From positions 1 to 9,665 of the forward strand of contig JAVBOF010000110.1 of the NCBI GenBank assembly GCA_031550915.1: 9,665 nucleotides of DNA. Direction: 5' to 3'. Origin of the DNA: JAVBOF01 sp031550915 (GTDB lineage: Bacteria; Bacillota; Clostridia; Christensenellales; MGBC116941). How positions within the stretch are numbered: the stretch's first letter is position 1; every line of letters starts with the position of its first letter. The translations under genes and the position numbers were made by a program. Shown here piece after piece: positions 1 through 6,558 of the stretch. The notes beneath the pieces were generated by a model. The model was not told the origin of the DNA, ran no database searches, and was given only the letters and a program-made list of their open reading frames with translations.

Positions 1-168
1 AAACGACTCTAACAAGTCTCTGCATATAACGGTGCATACCGCGCGCCCTTACTATGATTCAGTGCACGAGCTCTGGAATGATACATGCTTTTTGCATAAC
101 CGGCTTACACCAACCGCCGGCTCTCTGGATATGCTTTATAAAACACCGTTTTCCTTCATTGCTTGATA
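1..168 (-). ncRNA. T-box riboswitch leader, 5' part (predicted tRNA-Ile specific)
   Basis: This is the 5' half of a T-box leader read leftward and cut by the window edge. The stem I distal element is clear: AGAGAG at 121-126, then CCGGCGGTTGGTG at 108-120, then a return strand GCCGG at 100-104. The outer helices also fold: GCATA with TATGC, TGTTTT (140-145) with AAAGCA (86-91), and GGAA (151-154) with TTCC (75-78). The last two bracket a specifier loop whose 3' strand reads TGTATCA, giving the specifier ATC at 80-82 followed by the usual purine A. Stem II follows, with CGTGC (64-68) pairing with GCGCG (42-46) around S-turn-like TGAA and AGTA, and then a GGTATGCACCGTTATATGC stretch resembling the stem IIA/B pseudoknot. 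T-boxes sense uncharged tRNA and control aminoacyl-tRNA synthetase or amino acid genes. AUC predicts isoleucine, so ileS or a branched-chain gene should follow. The family call is strong; the specifier is an inference from alignment by eye. Confidence 0.88.
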
Positions 169-174
169 TTGGCT

Positions 175-203
175 ATATTAGCAAAGCGGTCCCGTTTTGT
201 CAA
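175..203 (-). promoter_or_regulatory. Sigma-A promoter for the T-box leader
   Basis: On the minus strand a perfect -35 TTGACA (198-203) is separated by exactly 17 bases from TAATAT (175-180), a good -10. Transcription should begin near 167-168, just before the conserved AATGAAGGA start of the T-box leader. The -35 lies 17 bases past the inferred 3' end of rnpB, so this promoter separates the T-box gene from rnpB. Confidence 0.8.
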
Positions 204-219
204 TAAAAATATGATTAAA

Positions 220-569
220 TTGCGAGATAAGCCTGTAAGCCGAGTTCTGTCTTGGATGGCCATCTATCTAGACCCGCCGTTGCCGGGGGGTTCAAGCGAT
301 TACCCGAGAGCTGACGGGCCGCCATTATCGCTCCCTTACAATCTTGCTCCAGGTGGGGTTTACATAGCGGACAAGTCGCCAAGCCGCTGGTGAGCTCTTA
401 CCTCACCTTTCCACCCTTACCTTTATATCAAAGATATAAAGGCGGTATCTCTCTGTTGCACTTTCCTTGGAGTCGCCTCCACCGGGTATTATCCGGCACC
501 CTGCCCTATGGAGCTCGGACTTTCCTCGTCAGGCATTCCGCCTGCCGCAGCCATCTGGCTTACTCGCAA
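220..569 (-). ncRNA. rnpB: RNase P RNA, bacterial type A
   Basis: This is the catalytic RNA of ribonuclease P, which removes 5' leaders from pre-tRNAs with the RnpA protein. The ends are set by helix P1: TTGCGAG-TAAGCC at the 5' end (about 557-569) pairs with GGCTTA-T-CTCGCAA at the 3' end (220-234), with one bulged base. Between them lie the universal elements in order: GACGAGGAAAGTCCGAGCTCC (CRI, P4 5' strand), AGGGCAGGGTGCC, GGAAAGTGCAACAGAGAG, and near the 3' end ACAGAACTCGGCTTACAGG (CRV, P4 3' strand). The GGAGCAAG and CGCTTGAACC strands form P6 as in E. coli, which points to type A rather than Bacillus type B. A 9-bp AT-rich hairpin at 420-442 is the likely P12 tip. Length is about 350 nt, normal for the family. 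It starts about 8 bases after the zinc-ribbon gene and has no obvious intrinsic terminator. Confidence 0.96.
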
Positions 570-577
570 TAATCTGC

Positions 578-1285
578 CTATTTAAGCAACAGTATCCTGC
601 CGCAATTCTCGCATTCAAGTGTCTTTTTTCTCGCCTTCATATTGCGCAGCACTAATGAAGGAAGGCTCATATTACAGCCCATGCACTGGTCATGCTCTAC
701 TACGGCCATAGCCGGTGTACGGTTTTTCTTAATAACATTATATCTGGACATCAAAGTACTGTCTATATCCTGCTCCATCGTTGAAAGCTTTGCAGTCAGT
801 TCTTCACGCTTCTTTGCAGAAACATCCATCTCTTCTTCGTGCTTTACTTTCAGTTCATCAAATTCCTTTTTTGCCGAATTCATATTTACACGCAAAGTCT
901 TCATCTTTGCATCAGAATCATTTATATTGTTTAGCATAGAGCTAAGCTCCTTGCGAAACTTAACCATCAATTCCTGCAGCTCTTCTGTTTTCCTTCTAAT
1001 ATCGATGACGTCTGACAATTCCTTTTCATTCAAATTTTCACTCTCTTCAAGGTATTGGCTCATCTTCTTTGTCATGCTCTCATATTCGCTTTTCATCTCC
1101 TCGATCCGCATTTGAACATTATTCATTGACGTTTCGATGTTTTTTATTGTCGCCTGCCCGTTTTTTAAATAATCACGCACGGCAATGAGCCTTTTCCTCA
1201 ATGAGGAATTTTTCAAATGCTTTTCAAAGGCATCTAACTCCATATCAACTTCCTGATATTCCCATAATTTTTCAAGCTGATTCAT
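578..1285 (-). CDS. Coiled-coil protein with C-terminal C4 zinc ribbon (DUF164/CT398/FlgZ-like)
   Basis: This 235-residue protein is almost entirely charged heptad-like helix from about residue 5 to 185, which suggests a long coiled coil. A compact zinc ribbon follows, with Cys201-x2-Cys204 and Cys225-x2-Cys228 (QCMGCNMSL and CENCGR). The architecture and length fit the family that includes Chlamydia CT398 and Helicobacter HP0958/FlgZ, which are reported to bind sigma-54 and, in Helicobacter, flagellin mRNA. The role in Firmicutes is not settled, so I assign no function beyond probable protein or nucleic-acid binding. There is no signal peptide, so it should be cytoplasmic. The ATG is supported by a strong AGGAGGG six bases upstream. 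It follows yqfO after a 96-base spacer containing a hairpin and ends about 8 bases before rnpB. Confidence 0.88.
   Translation of the reverse strand: MNQLEKLWEYQEVDMELDAFEKHLKNSSLRKRLIAVRDYLKNGQATIKNIETSMNNVQMRIEEMKSEYESMTKKMSQYLEESENLNEKELSDVIDIRRKTEELQELMVKFRKELSSMLNNINDSDAKMKTLRVNMNSAKKEFDELKVKHEEEMDVSAKKREELTAKLSTMEQDIDSTLMSRYNVIKKNRTPAMAVVEHDQCMGCNMSLPSLVLRNMKARKKTLECENCGRILLLK
589..618 (-). promoter_or_regulatory. Possible weak promoter for rnpB inside the zinc-ribbon CDS
   Basis: On the minus strand TTGAAT (613-618) and TACTGT (589-594) are 18 bases apart and would start transcription near 582, a few bases before the inferred rnpB 5' end. The -10 match is poor, so this is only a candidate. 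The alternative is that rnpB is cut from read-through of the upstream gene block. Confidence 0.2.
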
Positions 1286-1306
1286 TTCTAACCCTCCTGT
1301 ATATTA

Positions 1307-1339
1307 GACCCCAAAGCATTTTGAGTTGCGATTGGGGTC
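1307..1339 (-). other. Hairpin in the yqfO/zinc-ribbon spacer
   Basis: GACCCCAA (1332-1339 read on the minus strand) and TTGGGGTC (1307-1314) form a perfect 8-bp inverted repeat around a 17-base loop. The foot of the stem lies about 8 bases upstream of the AGGAGGG ribosome site of the zinc-ribbon gene. No T-run follows (the next bases are TAATAT), so it does not look like a standard terminator. It could be an mRNA-stabilising or processing structure, or an operator. Its function is unknown. Confidence 0.5.
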
Positions 1340-1381
1340 GATACGGTTCACCTATTTATTCCAAAAAAACTCTATTACCGG

Positions 1382-2500
1382 TTACACATCAAAGCATAAA
1401 GTTCTTGCATCCGTCACAATATCAGAACATAAAACCTCTAAATTATATCCTACCTCAATAGTTTTATTTTGTAAACTCTCAAATAACGAGTTTATCACAG
1501 GGTTTTCGGTCAAATAGTGCCCTGCTTCTATAGCACAAATGCCTAAGTCATCAGCCCACAGTTTTTCATGGTGTTTCATTTCACCTGTTATAAAGACATC
1601 CGCTCCACGATTTTTGGCGTCTATGACATGCTCGCCTGCCGAACCTCCAATAAGTGCTACCCTTTTGATATCTGCAGACTCTTTTCCGACTACACTCAAT
1701 GCTTTAGATCCGAGCACATTTGCGAGTTTTTTGCAGAACTCTCCGAAAGACACGGCTTCAATTAGATCTCCGATTCTGCCAACGCCTCCATCGCAGGTGT
1801 TTTTGATCAGATAGACGTCATAAGCAACTTCTTCATACGGATGAGCTTCCAACATCGCTTTAAGCGCTTTATTCAGAAAATGCTGCGGCACTATCGTTTC
1901 CAGTCGTATTTCTTCGACAATGCTTATTTCTTCCTGCGACCCTATATAAGGTGAACTCCCTTCCAGCGGTTTAAACTGGCCTCTGCCCTCTGATTGAAAT
2001 GTGCAATGGCTATACTTTCCTACGTTCCCAGCACCGGATGAGCATAATGCGTCTTGCACTTCACCTATATGAGATTCCGGCACAAATACGGCTATTTTAT
2101 ACAGGGTGTTCTCGTTAGTAAGCCCTTCGACATCTATAAGCCCCAATTTACTTGCTAAGGTATCGTTCACTCCTTTTATAGCAAAATCCAAATTGGTATG
2201 GGCAGTAAAGAGCGATATATTGTTCTTTATCATCTCCATGGCTATTTTTGTATCAAAATTTTCGTCAGTGAGCTTTCGAACGGCTTTCATAAATAACGGA
2301 TGATGACTGATTATTAGGTCTGCACCCTTTTCGACCGCTTCATAGACAACCTTCATATTTACATCAAGAGTAAGTAATATCCTCCTGAGCTCCGCGTCTT
2401 CATTACCTATCAATAAGCCAATATTATCATTTTCCATCGCAAGTCCGGGTGGAGCTATGTCATTCATTATCTTGCATATATCCTTAATTGTACATATCAT
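1382..2500 (-). CDS. yqfO: Nif3-like dinuclear metal centre protein (YqfO family) with inserted domain
   Basis: This 372-residue cytoplasmic protein belongs to the Nif3/DUF34 family, which forms toroidal hexamers with a two-metal site in each subunit. Metal ligands are visible in both halves: His66-His67 in ISHHPLF, His101 and Asp105 in HTNLDFA, and His328 with Glu332 in AGHYLTEN. Between the halves, roughly residues 130 to 235, sits the extra PII/CutA-like domain found in YqfO-type members, with its characteristic AHPYEEVAYDVY stretch. This explains why the protein is longer than the ~250-residue E. coli YbgI type. The biochemical function is unresolved; GTP cyclohydrolase and metallochaperone-type roles have been proposed for the family. 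The ATG overlaps the end of trmK by 17 bases and is served by GGAGGG about 8 bases upstream. The trmK-yqfO pairing is shared with B. subtilis. Confidence 0.95.
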   Translation of the reverse strand: MICTIKDICKIMNDIAPPGLAMENDNIGLLIGNEDAELRRILLTLDVNMKVVYEAVEKGADLIISHHPLFMKAVRKLTDENFDTKIAMEMIKNNISLFTAHTNLDFAIKGVNDTLASKLGLIDVEGLTNENTLYKIAVFVPESHIGEVQDALCSSGAGNVGKYSHCTFQSEGRGQFKPLEGSSPYIGSQEEISIVEEIRLETIVPQHFLNKALKAMLEAHPYEEVAYDVYLIKNTCDGGVGRIGDLIEAVSFGEFCKKLANVLGSKALSVVGKESADIKRVALIGGSAGEHVIDAKNRGADVFITGEMKHHEKLWADDLGICAIEAGHYLTENPVINSLFESLQNKTIEVGYNLEVLCSDIVTDARTLCFDV

Positions 2501-3179
2501 TCAAAACGCCCTCCATAACAGCGATTTCCTGTTTTAATTCATTAGCCCTGCATCCGGACGTATTCTTCAGCCTTTTTTCGATAGCTTTAGCTTTATTGAG
2601 GCAAAAAACCAAGTAGTCTTTCAAAAGTGGATGCCGCTTATTTATCAAAGCTTTTCCTATATCTGCATAATCATAATCAGCTTTTTCTGGTAATCCTTGC
2701 TTCGTCTTGATTATATTATAATACCGCCCATCTTCATACACTAGTTCTTCGTCTTGTATCAAAAAACCGTTATTTAGCAAAAAACACCGAACATCCTTTG
2801 TGTTCCTCATGGGCTGTATAATGATAGAATCAGATCCAAACGCAATATCCTTTGATTCTTCCAAAATACTTATTATATTCATACCGCCCATCCCACAGAG
2901 CAGTATTATATCAACCTCATTATGATTCAGAACTTTTAATCCGTTGCCCAGCCTGGCCTCGAATTTCTCTCTAAATCCCAGTTTATTCGCCAGACGTATA
3001 GCCTTATCTAACGATCCCTTGCTGATATCGCAAGCAATTGCTTTCCTGCATCGGTTTTCCAAAAGTAAAGCACATATCAGCTTCCCGTGATCGGTACCGA
3101 TATCTGCAACTGTATTACAATCTTCTTCTATCAAAGAATATATCGCTTGTAATCTTTTCGATAGAGTGACACCACTCAT
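2484..3179 (-). CDS. trmK: tRNA (adenine(22)-N(1))-methyltransferase
   Basis: TrmK uses S-adenosylmethionine to methylate N1 of A22 in the D-loop region of bacterial tRNAs. The 231 residues match the family length. A class I methyltransferase fold is visible: motif I VADIGTDHGKL at 24-34 (SAM binding), the acidic end of strand 2 at CDIS (50-53), LGNGL at 77-81, and CGMGG at 95-99 where many methyltransferases carry the catalytic motif IV. IIQPM at 120-124 is also typical of TrmK. From about residue 185 the C-terminus is a helical, charged segment like the coiled-coil domain of the B. subtilis enzyme. Its ATG overlaps the HD-GYP stop as ATGA, and with only a weak ribosome site of its own translation is probably coupled. 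yqfO overlaps its 3' end. Confidence 0.95.
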   Translation of the reverse strand: MSGVTLSKRLQAIYSLIEEDCNTVADIGTDHGKLICALLLENRCRKAIACDISKGSLDKAIRLANKLGFREKFEARLGNGLKVLNHNEVDIILLCGMGGMNIISILEESKDIAFGSDSIIIQPMRNTKDVRCFLLNNGFLIQDEELVYEDGRYYNIIKTKQGLPEKADYDYADIGKALINKRHPLLKDYLVFCLNKAKAIEKRLKNTSGCRANELKQEIAVMEGVLNDMYN

Positions 3180-4525
3180 ATTTCGATCTTGCCCGTTCTA
3201 CAGCACTTGATAAACGCTTCGACAACACTGTTATCATACTTTGTATTGCATTCGTCAATAAGAATAGCTTCGGCGGTTTCCTGAGACATGGCATTTCGGT
3301 ATGGGCGTATGCTTGTCATAGCTACAAATGAATCCGCAACGGCCAGTATACGCGCTTCCAGCAAAATATCATTGCTCCTCAGCCCATCAGGGTATCCTTT
3401 GCCGTCTACACGTTCGTGGTGGTGAAGTATGCTTTCAAAAACTGATTTATGGAATTGGCCTTTATCCAACAGTTTTATTCCTATCAATGGATGTCTCTTG
3501 ACATCCTCAAATTCAAACGAATTTAGGGAGCCGCGTTTGTTTATAATATTATCTTCAATACCTATATTGCCAATATCCAGCAGTACAGCTGCGATTTTTA
3601 ATACCTCAAGCCGCTCCCGCCTTAAGCCCATCTGTTTACCGATCGCCTCCGCACAATCGCGAACTTGATAAGCCCTACTTTTTTTATTGAAACTTTTTGA
3701 TTCCATGATATCGACTATTTTGATGACGGTCTCATAGTACAGCCACTTTTGGTTTCTGTACAATTCGGTCAAACGCCAGGTTATAATTGCCAAAATTATC
3801 AAGGCGAATGAGATTATAAAAACCACAATGCTTTTCTGCAACGCCCAGTTTAAGAGATACCCTACAATTAGCATGACAAGCATTGGAATAATACTCAATT
3901 GTAATCCTTTAAAATACCTCTCCAAACCATACGGCTTATCAAAATCCCTGGTTTCCATCAAACTCTTAGATTCGTTAATATAGAATGCGGGGTAGTCGGA
4001 ATCCAAGACTACCATAAAAAATGTACGTGCCAAAACGTAAATTAACGCAAATACGACGCCCGGAACAAACATTGCTATCCGCGTATCCGCAATAAGATTC
4101 GGGGTTCTGAGAAAGTCCCAGAACAATCCTGCGCATAACAAGGCTATACTGCGTGAAATTATTAAATACAGGTCTATGAATCTTAAATTTGTAAACAGGA
4201 CCGCAAATTTGTCATTATCTTTTTTGTTTACTGAAAGGAAATTTCCAACGATCATAGCCACAATCGTCATCTGATAATCCAGCAATAGAAGCGATAAAAA
4301 AATGACTATCGAAGGTACTTCTATAACCCCTTTTCCAGGCATCTGATTTTTCAGCGAATTTACCATCAGAAAAAGCGCTGCTATAAACAAAGATTTGCAG
4401 ATCAAAGCTGCGACATCGCTTCCCTGGAGAGCAAAATGAGTAAGCATAAACAACAACGAATATGCTGCAATGACAACCGTAACCGCAATGAAAACTATAA
4501 GTATTACTCTTTCTTTATTTGTCAA
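3176..4525 (-). CDS. Membrane protein with degenerate HD-GYP domain
   Basis: This 449-residue protein has about seven or eight hydrophobic helices in its first half (roughly 7-28, 38-56, 70-98, 116-137, 150-173, 209-229, 231-252) and a cytoplasmic HD-GYP domain from about 265. HD-GYP enzymes hydrolyse cyclic di-GMP at a bimetal or trimetal site. The second half of the motif is intact: RHPLIG (His345), HHERVDGKGYPDGL (His369, His370, Asp374, Gly377-Tyr378-Pro379) and VADSF (Asp398). The first half is damaged. The HDxGK signature reads LDIGN (residues 316-320), so the His and the Lys are lost, and the earlier helix His is apparently replaced by Arg near 284. Activity is therefore doubtful, and a c-di-GMP sensor or regulator is possible. 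The start is TTG: two in-frame TGA codons lie just upstream, GAGG is 7 bases before it, and the next ATG (residue 27) would remove the first membrane helix. It overlaps trmK by four bases. Confidence 0.9.
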   Translation of the reverse strand: MTNKERVILIVFIAVTVVIAAYSLLFMLTHFALQGSDVAALICKSLFIAALFLMVNSLKNQMPGKGVIEVPSIVIFLSLLLLDYQMTIVAMIVGNFLSVNKKDNDKFAVLFTNLRFIDLYLIISRSIALLCAGLFWDFLRTPNLIADTRIAMFVPGVVFALIYVLARTFFMVVLDSDYPAFYINESKSLMETRDFDKPYGLERYFKGLQLSIIPMLVMLIVGYLLNWALQKSIVVFIISFALIILAIITWRLTELYRNQKWLYYETVIKIVDIMESKSFNKKSRAYQVRDCAEAIGKQMGLRRERLEVLKIAAVLLDIGNIGIEDNIINKRGSLNSFEFEDVKRHPLIGIKLLDKGQFHKSVFESILHHHERVDGKGYPDGLRSNDILLEARILAVADSFVAMTSIRPYRNAMSQETAEAILIDECNTKYDNSVVEAFIKCCRTGKIEI

Positions 4526-4588
4526 GCATTGGCCTCATCATCTTCAGAAAATATAATTATCAGTAGTTCTTAATATAATCATTCCCGG

Positions 4589-5041
4589 TCAAGCGATTTT
4601 CCAAAGCCTTTCAAGCTTTCTGTTAATAGCGCTTAAAGTCGCTTTAACTATTGTTAAATTGTCATCCTGATTAACGATGCTAATTCCGCAAAGTATATCG
4701 TGGCCATTGGTATTCTTCGAAGAAACGCTTACAAAATAAAACACTCTTTCTTCAATAAGCATCTTTTGCGCATTTATCAAAACATATTGGTTTTCATGCG
4801 GATACAGCTCATTTACCGCTACCAGAGTGGCATTCGCGATCGTTCTTATGCGTTCGATATCGTCCGCTCCGCCGCTTGCATTACCGACAATACGTGCGTC
4901 AAATCTTGCTAATGTAACTGTTGCATTGACCGATACACTATCTTGTGTTACCTCAAGAGTATCAATTAGAAAACGTTTTCTTTCTTCATAAGGGTCTATT
5001 TCCTGGTACGTTTTTCCTTCATGATCGCTAAAATCTGTCAT
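4589..5041 (-). CDS. Uncharacterised 150-residue protein with apparent internal duplication
   Basis: I do not recognise a named family with confidence. There is no signal peptide or membrane helix, so it is probably cytoplasmic. After a hydrophilic N-terminus (1-22), two segments look alike: about 36-79, ending ATLVAVN (71-77), and about 103-143, ending ATLSAIN (134-140). Each has a beta-rich stretch, then a Gly-rich turn, then a helix. This suggests a duplicated alpha/beta unit or a small ligand-binding domain. I have an impression, which I cannot confirm here, that similar paired segments occur in other Clostridia. The ATG is preceded by GAGGT at a good distance. It is first in the second gene block, behind a strong promoter, and is followed after 63 bases by the membrane HD-GYP gene, so a shared signalling role is a reasonable guess. 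Confidence 0.8.
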   Translation of the reverse strand: MTDFSDHEGKTYQEIDPYEERKRFLIDTLEVTQDSVSVNATVTLARFDARIVGNASGGADDIERIRTIANATLVAVNELYPHENQYVLINAQKMLIEERVFYFVSVSSKNTNGHDILCGISIVNQDDNLTIVKATLSAINRKLERLWKIA

Positions 5042-5119
5042 AACAATACCTCAACTAATTTTTTGAGTAAGCATTTGGGAAGATATCCAAAACATAAAGA
5101 CATCAATTTATTGTCCTAT

Positions 5120-5148
5120 ATTATACAATATATCCAATAATTCTTCAA
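5120..5148 (-). promoter_or_regulatory. Sigma-A promoter for the small protein/HD-GYP/trmK block
   Basis: On the minus strand TTGAAG (5143-5148) and a perfect TATAAT (5120-5125) are exactly 17 bases apart. Transcription would begin near 5112-5114, giving an untranslated leader of about 70 bases before the ATG at 5041. This is the clearest promoter upstream of the genes running to rnpB. Confidence 0.7.
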
Positions 5149-5363
5149 CTGAACTATATATGCATCAAATCGGTATCATATCTCAAACCATCTTCATAAA
5201 TATGTTTTCTACATTTTAATTAATATAGACTAGACAAAATTTTACTGAAATATATTGTTGAAAGTTAATACTAAACCCGAACCTTCTTTTTCTAATTTTA
5301 ATAAATATAGATTTATCAAACATTGTTTATCAGTTTATATATCACATCCTTTTCTTTAAAGCA

Positions 5364-5395
5364 GAAAACCGGCTTCCCTGCCATGGAATGCCGGT
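5364..5395 (-). terminator. Intrinsic terminator after rpoD
   Basis: On the minus strand ACCGGC-ATTCC (5385-5395) pairs with GGGAA-GCCGGT (5368-5378) around a six-base ATGGCA loop. The stem has 10 pairs with one A-A mismatch and one G-U pair. It is followed by TTTTCTGCTTT, a broken U-tract. The position about 65 bases past the rpoD stop suits termination of the dgt-dnaG-rpoD unit, but the weak U-tract may allow some read-through. Confidence 0.65.
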
Positions 5396-5461
5396 CTATT
5401 TGATAGCTAAAGATTCAAATCTTAATAATTCGCCTTTTTGGCTTAAAATGCCATAACATCG

Positions 5462-6541
5462 TCAATCTAAGAAATCCTTGAGTTTTTTACTGCGGCTAGG
5501 GTGTCGAAGCTTTCTAAGAGCCTTGGCTTCTATCTGCCGAATCCTTTCCCTTGTTACGTTGAACTCCCTGCCTACTTCTTCCAATGTACGCGCCCTACCA
5601 TCATCCAGCCCAAAACGAAGGCGCAGGACCTTCTTCTCTCTTGGCGTCAGCGTATCTAATACATCCATAAGCTGCTCTTTGAGCATGGTAAATGCTGCTG
5701 CTTCAGCGGGTGCCGGCGCGTCATCGTCCGGTATAAAGTCTCCCAGATGACTGTCTTCTTCCTCTCCTATAGGCGTTTCAAGGGAAACAGGCTCTTGAGC
5801 GATCTTCATGATCTCCCTCACCTTTTCTTCCGGAATAACCATTTCTCTGGCTATTTCTTCCGGCTGCGGTTCCCTGCCGTATTCCTGCAGAAGCTGACGT
5901 GAAACCCTTATCAGTTTATTTATGGTCTCAACCATATGTACTGGAATTCGGATCGTCCTAGCTTGGTCGGCAATAGCCCTTGTTATCGCCTGGCGTATCC
6001 ACCAGGTTGCGTAGGTGCTGAATTTATAGCCCTTGCGGTAATCAAATTTTTCTACAGCTTTTATCAAGCCCAAATTGCCTTCCTGAATAAGATCCAAAAA
6101 GAGCATACCTCGTCCGACATATCTTTTAGCAATACTGACTACAAGCCTCAAATTGGCTTCCGCCAGCTGTCTTTTGGCGTCCATGTCTCCGTTATCCATG
6201 CGCGTGGCGATCTCTATCTCTTGCTCTGCAGTCAACAGAGAGACTTTGCCTATTTCTTTCAGGTACATACGTACCGGATCGTCTATATTGATGCCCTCTG
6301 GAATGGTTAGCTCAATATCCGTTTCCGCAAGTTCCTCTTCTATCTCTGCAGCCATCTCGACATCATCTACAACGTCTATATTGAGATTTTCGAAAGTATC
6401 GTAGATCCTCTCGATTTGATCCGGCTCAAGCTCCGCCTCTTCAAAGGTATCCATAATTTCCTTGTATGTAAGTACGCCTTTGCTTTTTCCGGATTCGATA
6501 AGCTCATGGAGTTTATCTATGTGTATCTCAGGACTATTCAA
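5462..6541 (-). CDS. rpoD: RNA polymerase primary sigma factor (sigma-70/SigA)
   Basis: This is the housekeeping sigma factor that directs RNA polymerase to -10/-35 promoters. At 359 residues it matches the short SigA of Firmicutes, which lacks the large non-conserved insert of E. coli RpoD. Visible parts are region 1.1 (about 5-55), region 1.2 with DPVRMYLKEIG (88-98), region 2 with LVVSIAKRYVGRGMLFLDLI (133-152) and the melting segment KFSTYATWWIRQAI (173-186), region 3 (about 198-275), and region 4 ending in the helix-turn-helix LEEVGREFNVTRERIRQIE (320-338). The start is TTG, supported by a strong AGGGAGG (6551-6557) nine bases upstream that overlaps the dnaG TAG stop; the next Met is residue 30, inside region 1.1. 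The overlap implies coupled translation with dnaG, as in the classical macromolecular synthesis operon. Confidence 0.98.
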   Translation of the reverse strand: MNSPEIHIDKLHELIESGKSKGVLTYKEIMDTFEEAELEPDQIERIYDTFENLNIDVVDDVEMAAEIEEELAETDIELTIPEGINIDDPVRMYLKEIGKVSLLTAEQEIEIATRMDNGDMDAKRQLAEANLRLVVSIAKRYVGRGMLFLDLIQEGNLGLIKAVEKFDYRKGYKFSTYATWWIRQAITRAIADQARTIRIPVHMVETINKLIRVSRQLLQEYGREPQPEEIAREMVIPEEKVREIMKIAQEPVSLETPIGEEEDSHLGDFIPDDDAPAPAEAAAFTMLKEQLMDVLDTLTPREKKVLRLRFGLDDGRARTLEEVGREFNVTRERIRQIEAKALRKLRHPSRSKKLKDFLD

Positions 6542-6558
6542 ACAGTAATTCCTCCCTA
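6542..6558 (-). promoter_or_regulatory. Ribosome binding site fixing the TTG start of rpoD
   Basis: AGGGAGG (6551-6557) lies nine bases before the TTG codon. Its first bases are part of the dnaG stop TAG (6556-6558), so a ribosome finishing dnaG covers this site. Confidence 0.8.

Larger units (their letters stand above)
5042..5461. other. AT-rich intergenic region between rpoD and the next gene block
   Basis: This gap of about 420 bases holds a terminator beyond rpoD (about 5364-5395) and a promoter close to the next gene (5120-5148). I see no convincing coding frame, tRNA or structured RNA in the remaining very AT-rich stretch, about 5150-5360, on either strand. Confidence 0.6.

Noticed and set aside
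163..655. Plus-strand open frames across the rnpB region
   Set aside because: They lie on the complement of RNase P RNA and the zinc-ribbon 3' end. The Pro-rich translations come from structured RNA sequence, not a gene.
642..1115. Plus-strand open frame of 157 codons opposite the zinc-ribbon gene
   Set aside because: It is Ser/Phe-rich low-complexity sequence, as expected from the complement of a Lys/Glu-rich coiled coil. It has no ribosome site and no recognisable domain.
5150..5360. Possible small RNA or extra promoter in the AT-rich gap after rpoD
   Set aside because: Several loose TTGNNN/TANNNT pairs exist, as expected in AT-rich DNA, but none has both boxes good, and no stable fold or terminator accompanies them.
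5936..6310. Plus-strand open frame of 124 codons opposite rpoD
   Set aside because: It is antisense to highly conserved sigma region 2 coding sequence, with no ribosome site or family resemblance.
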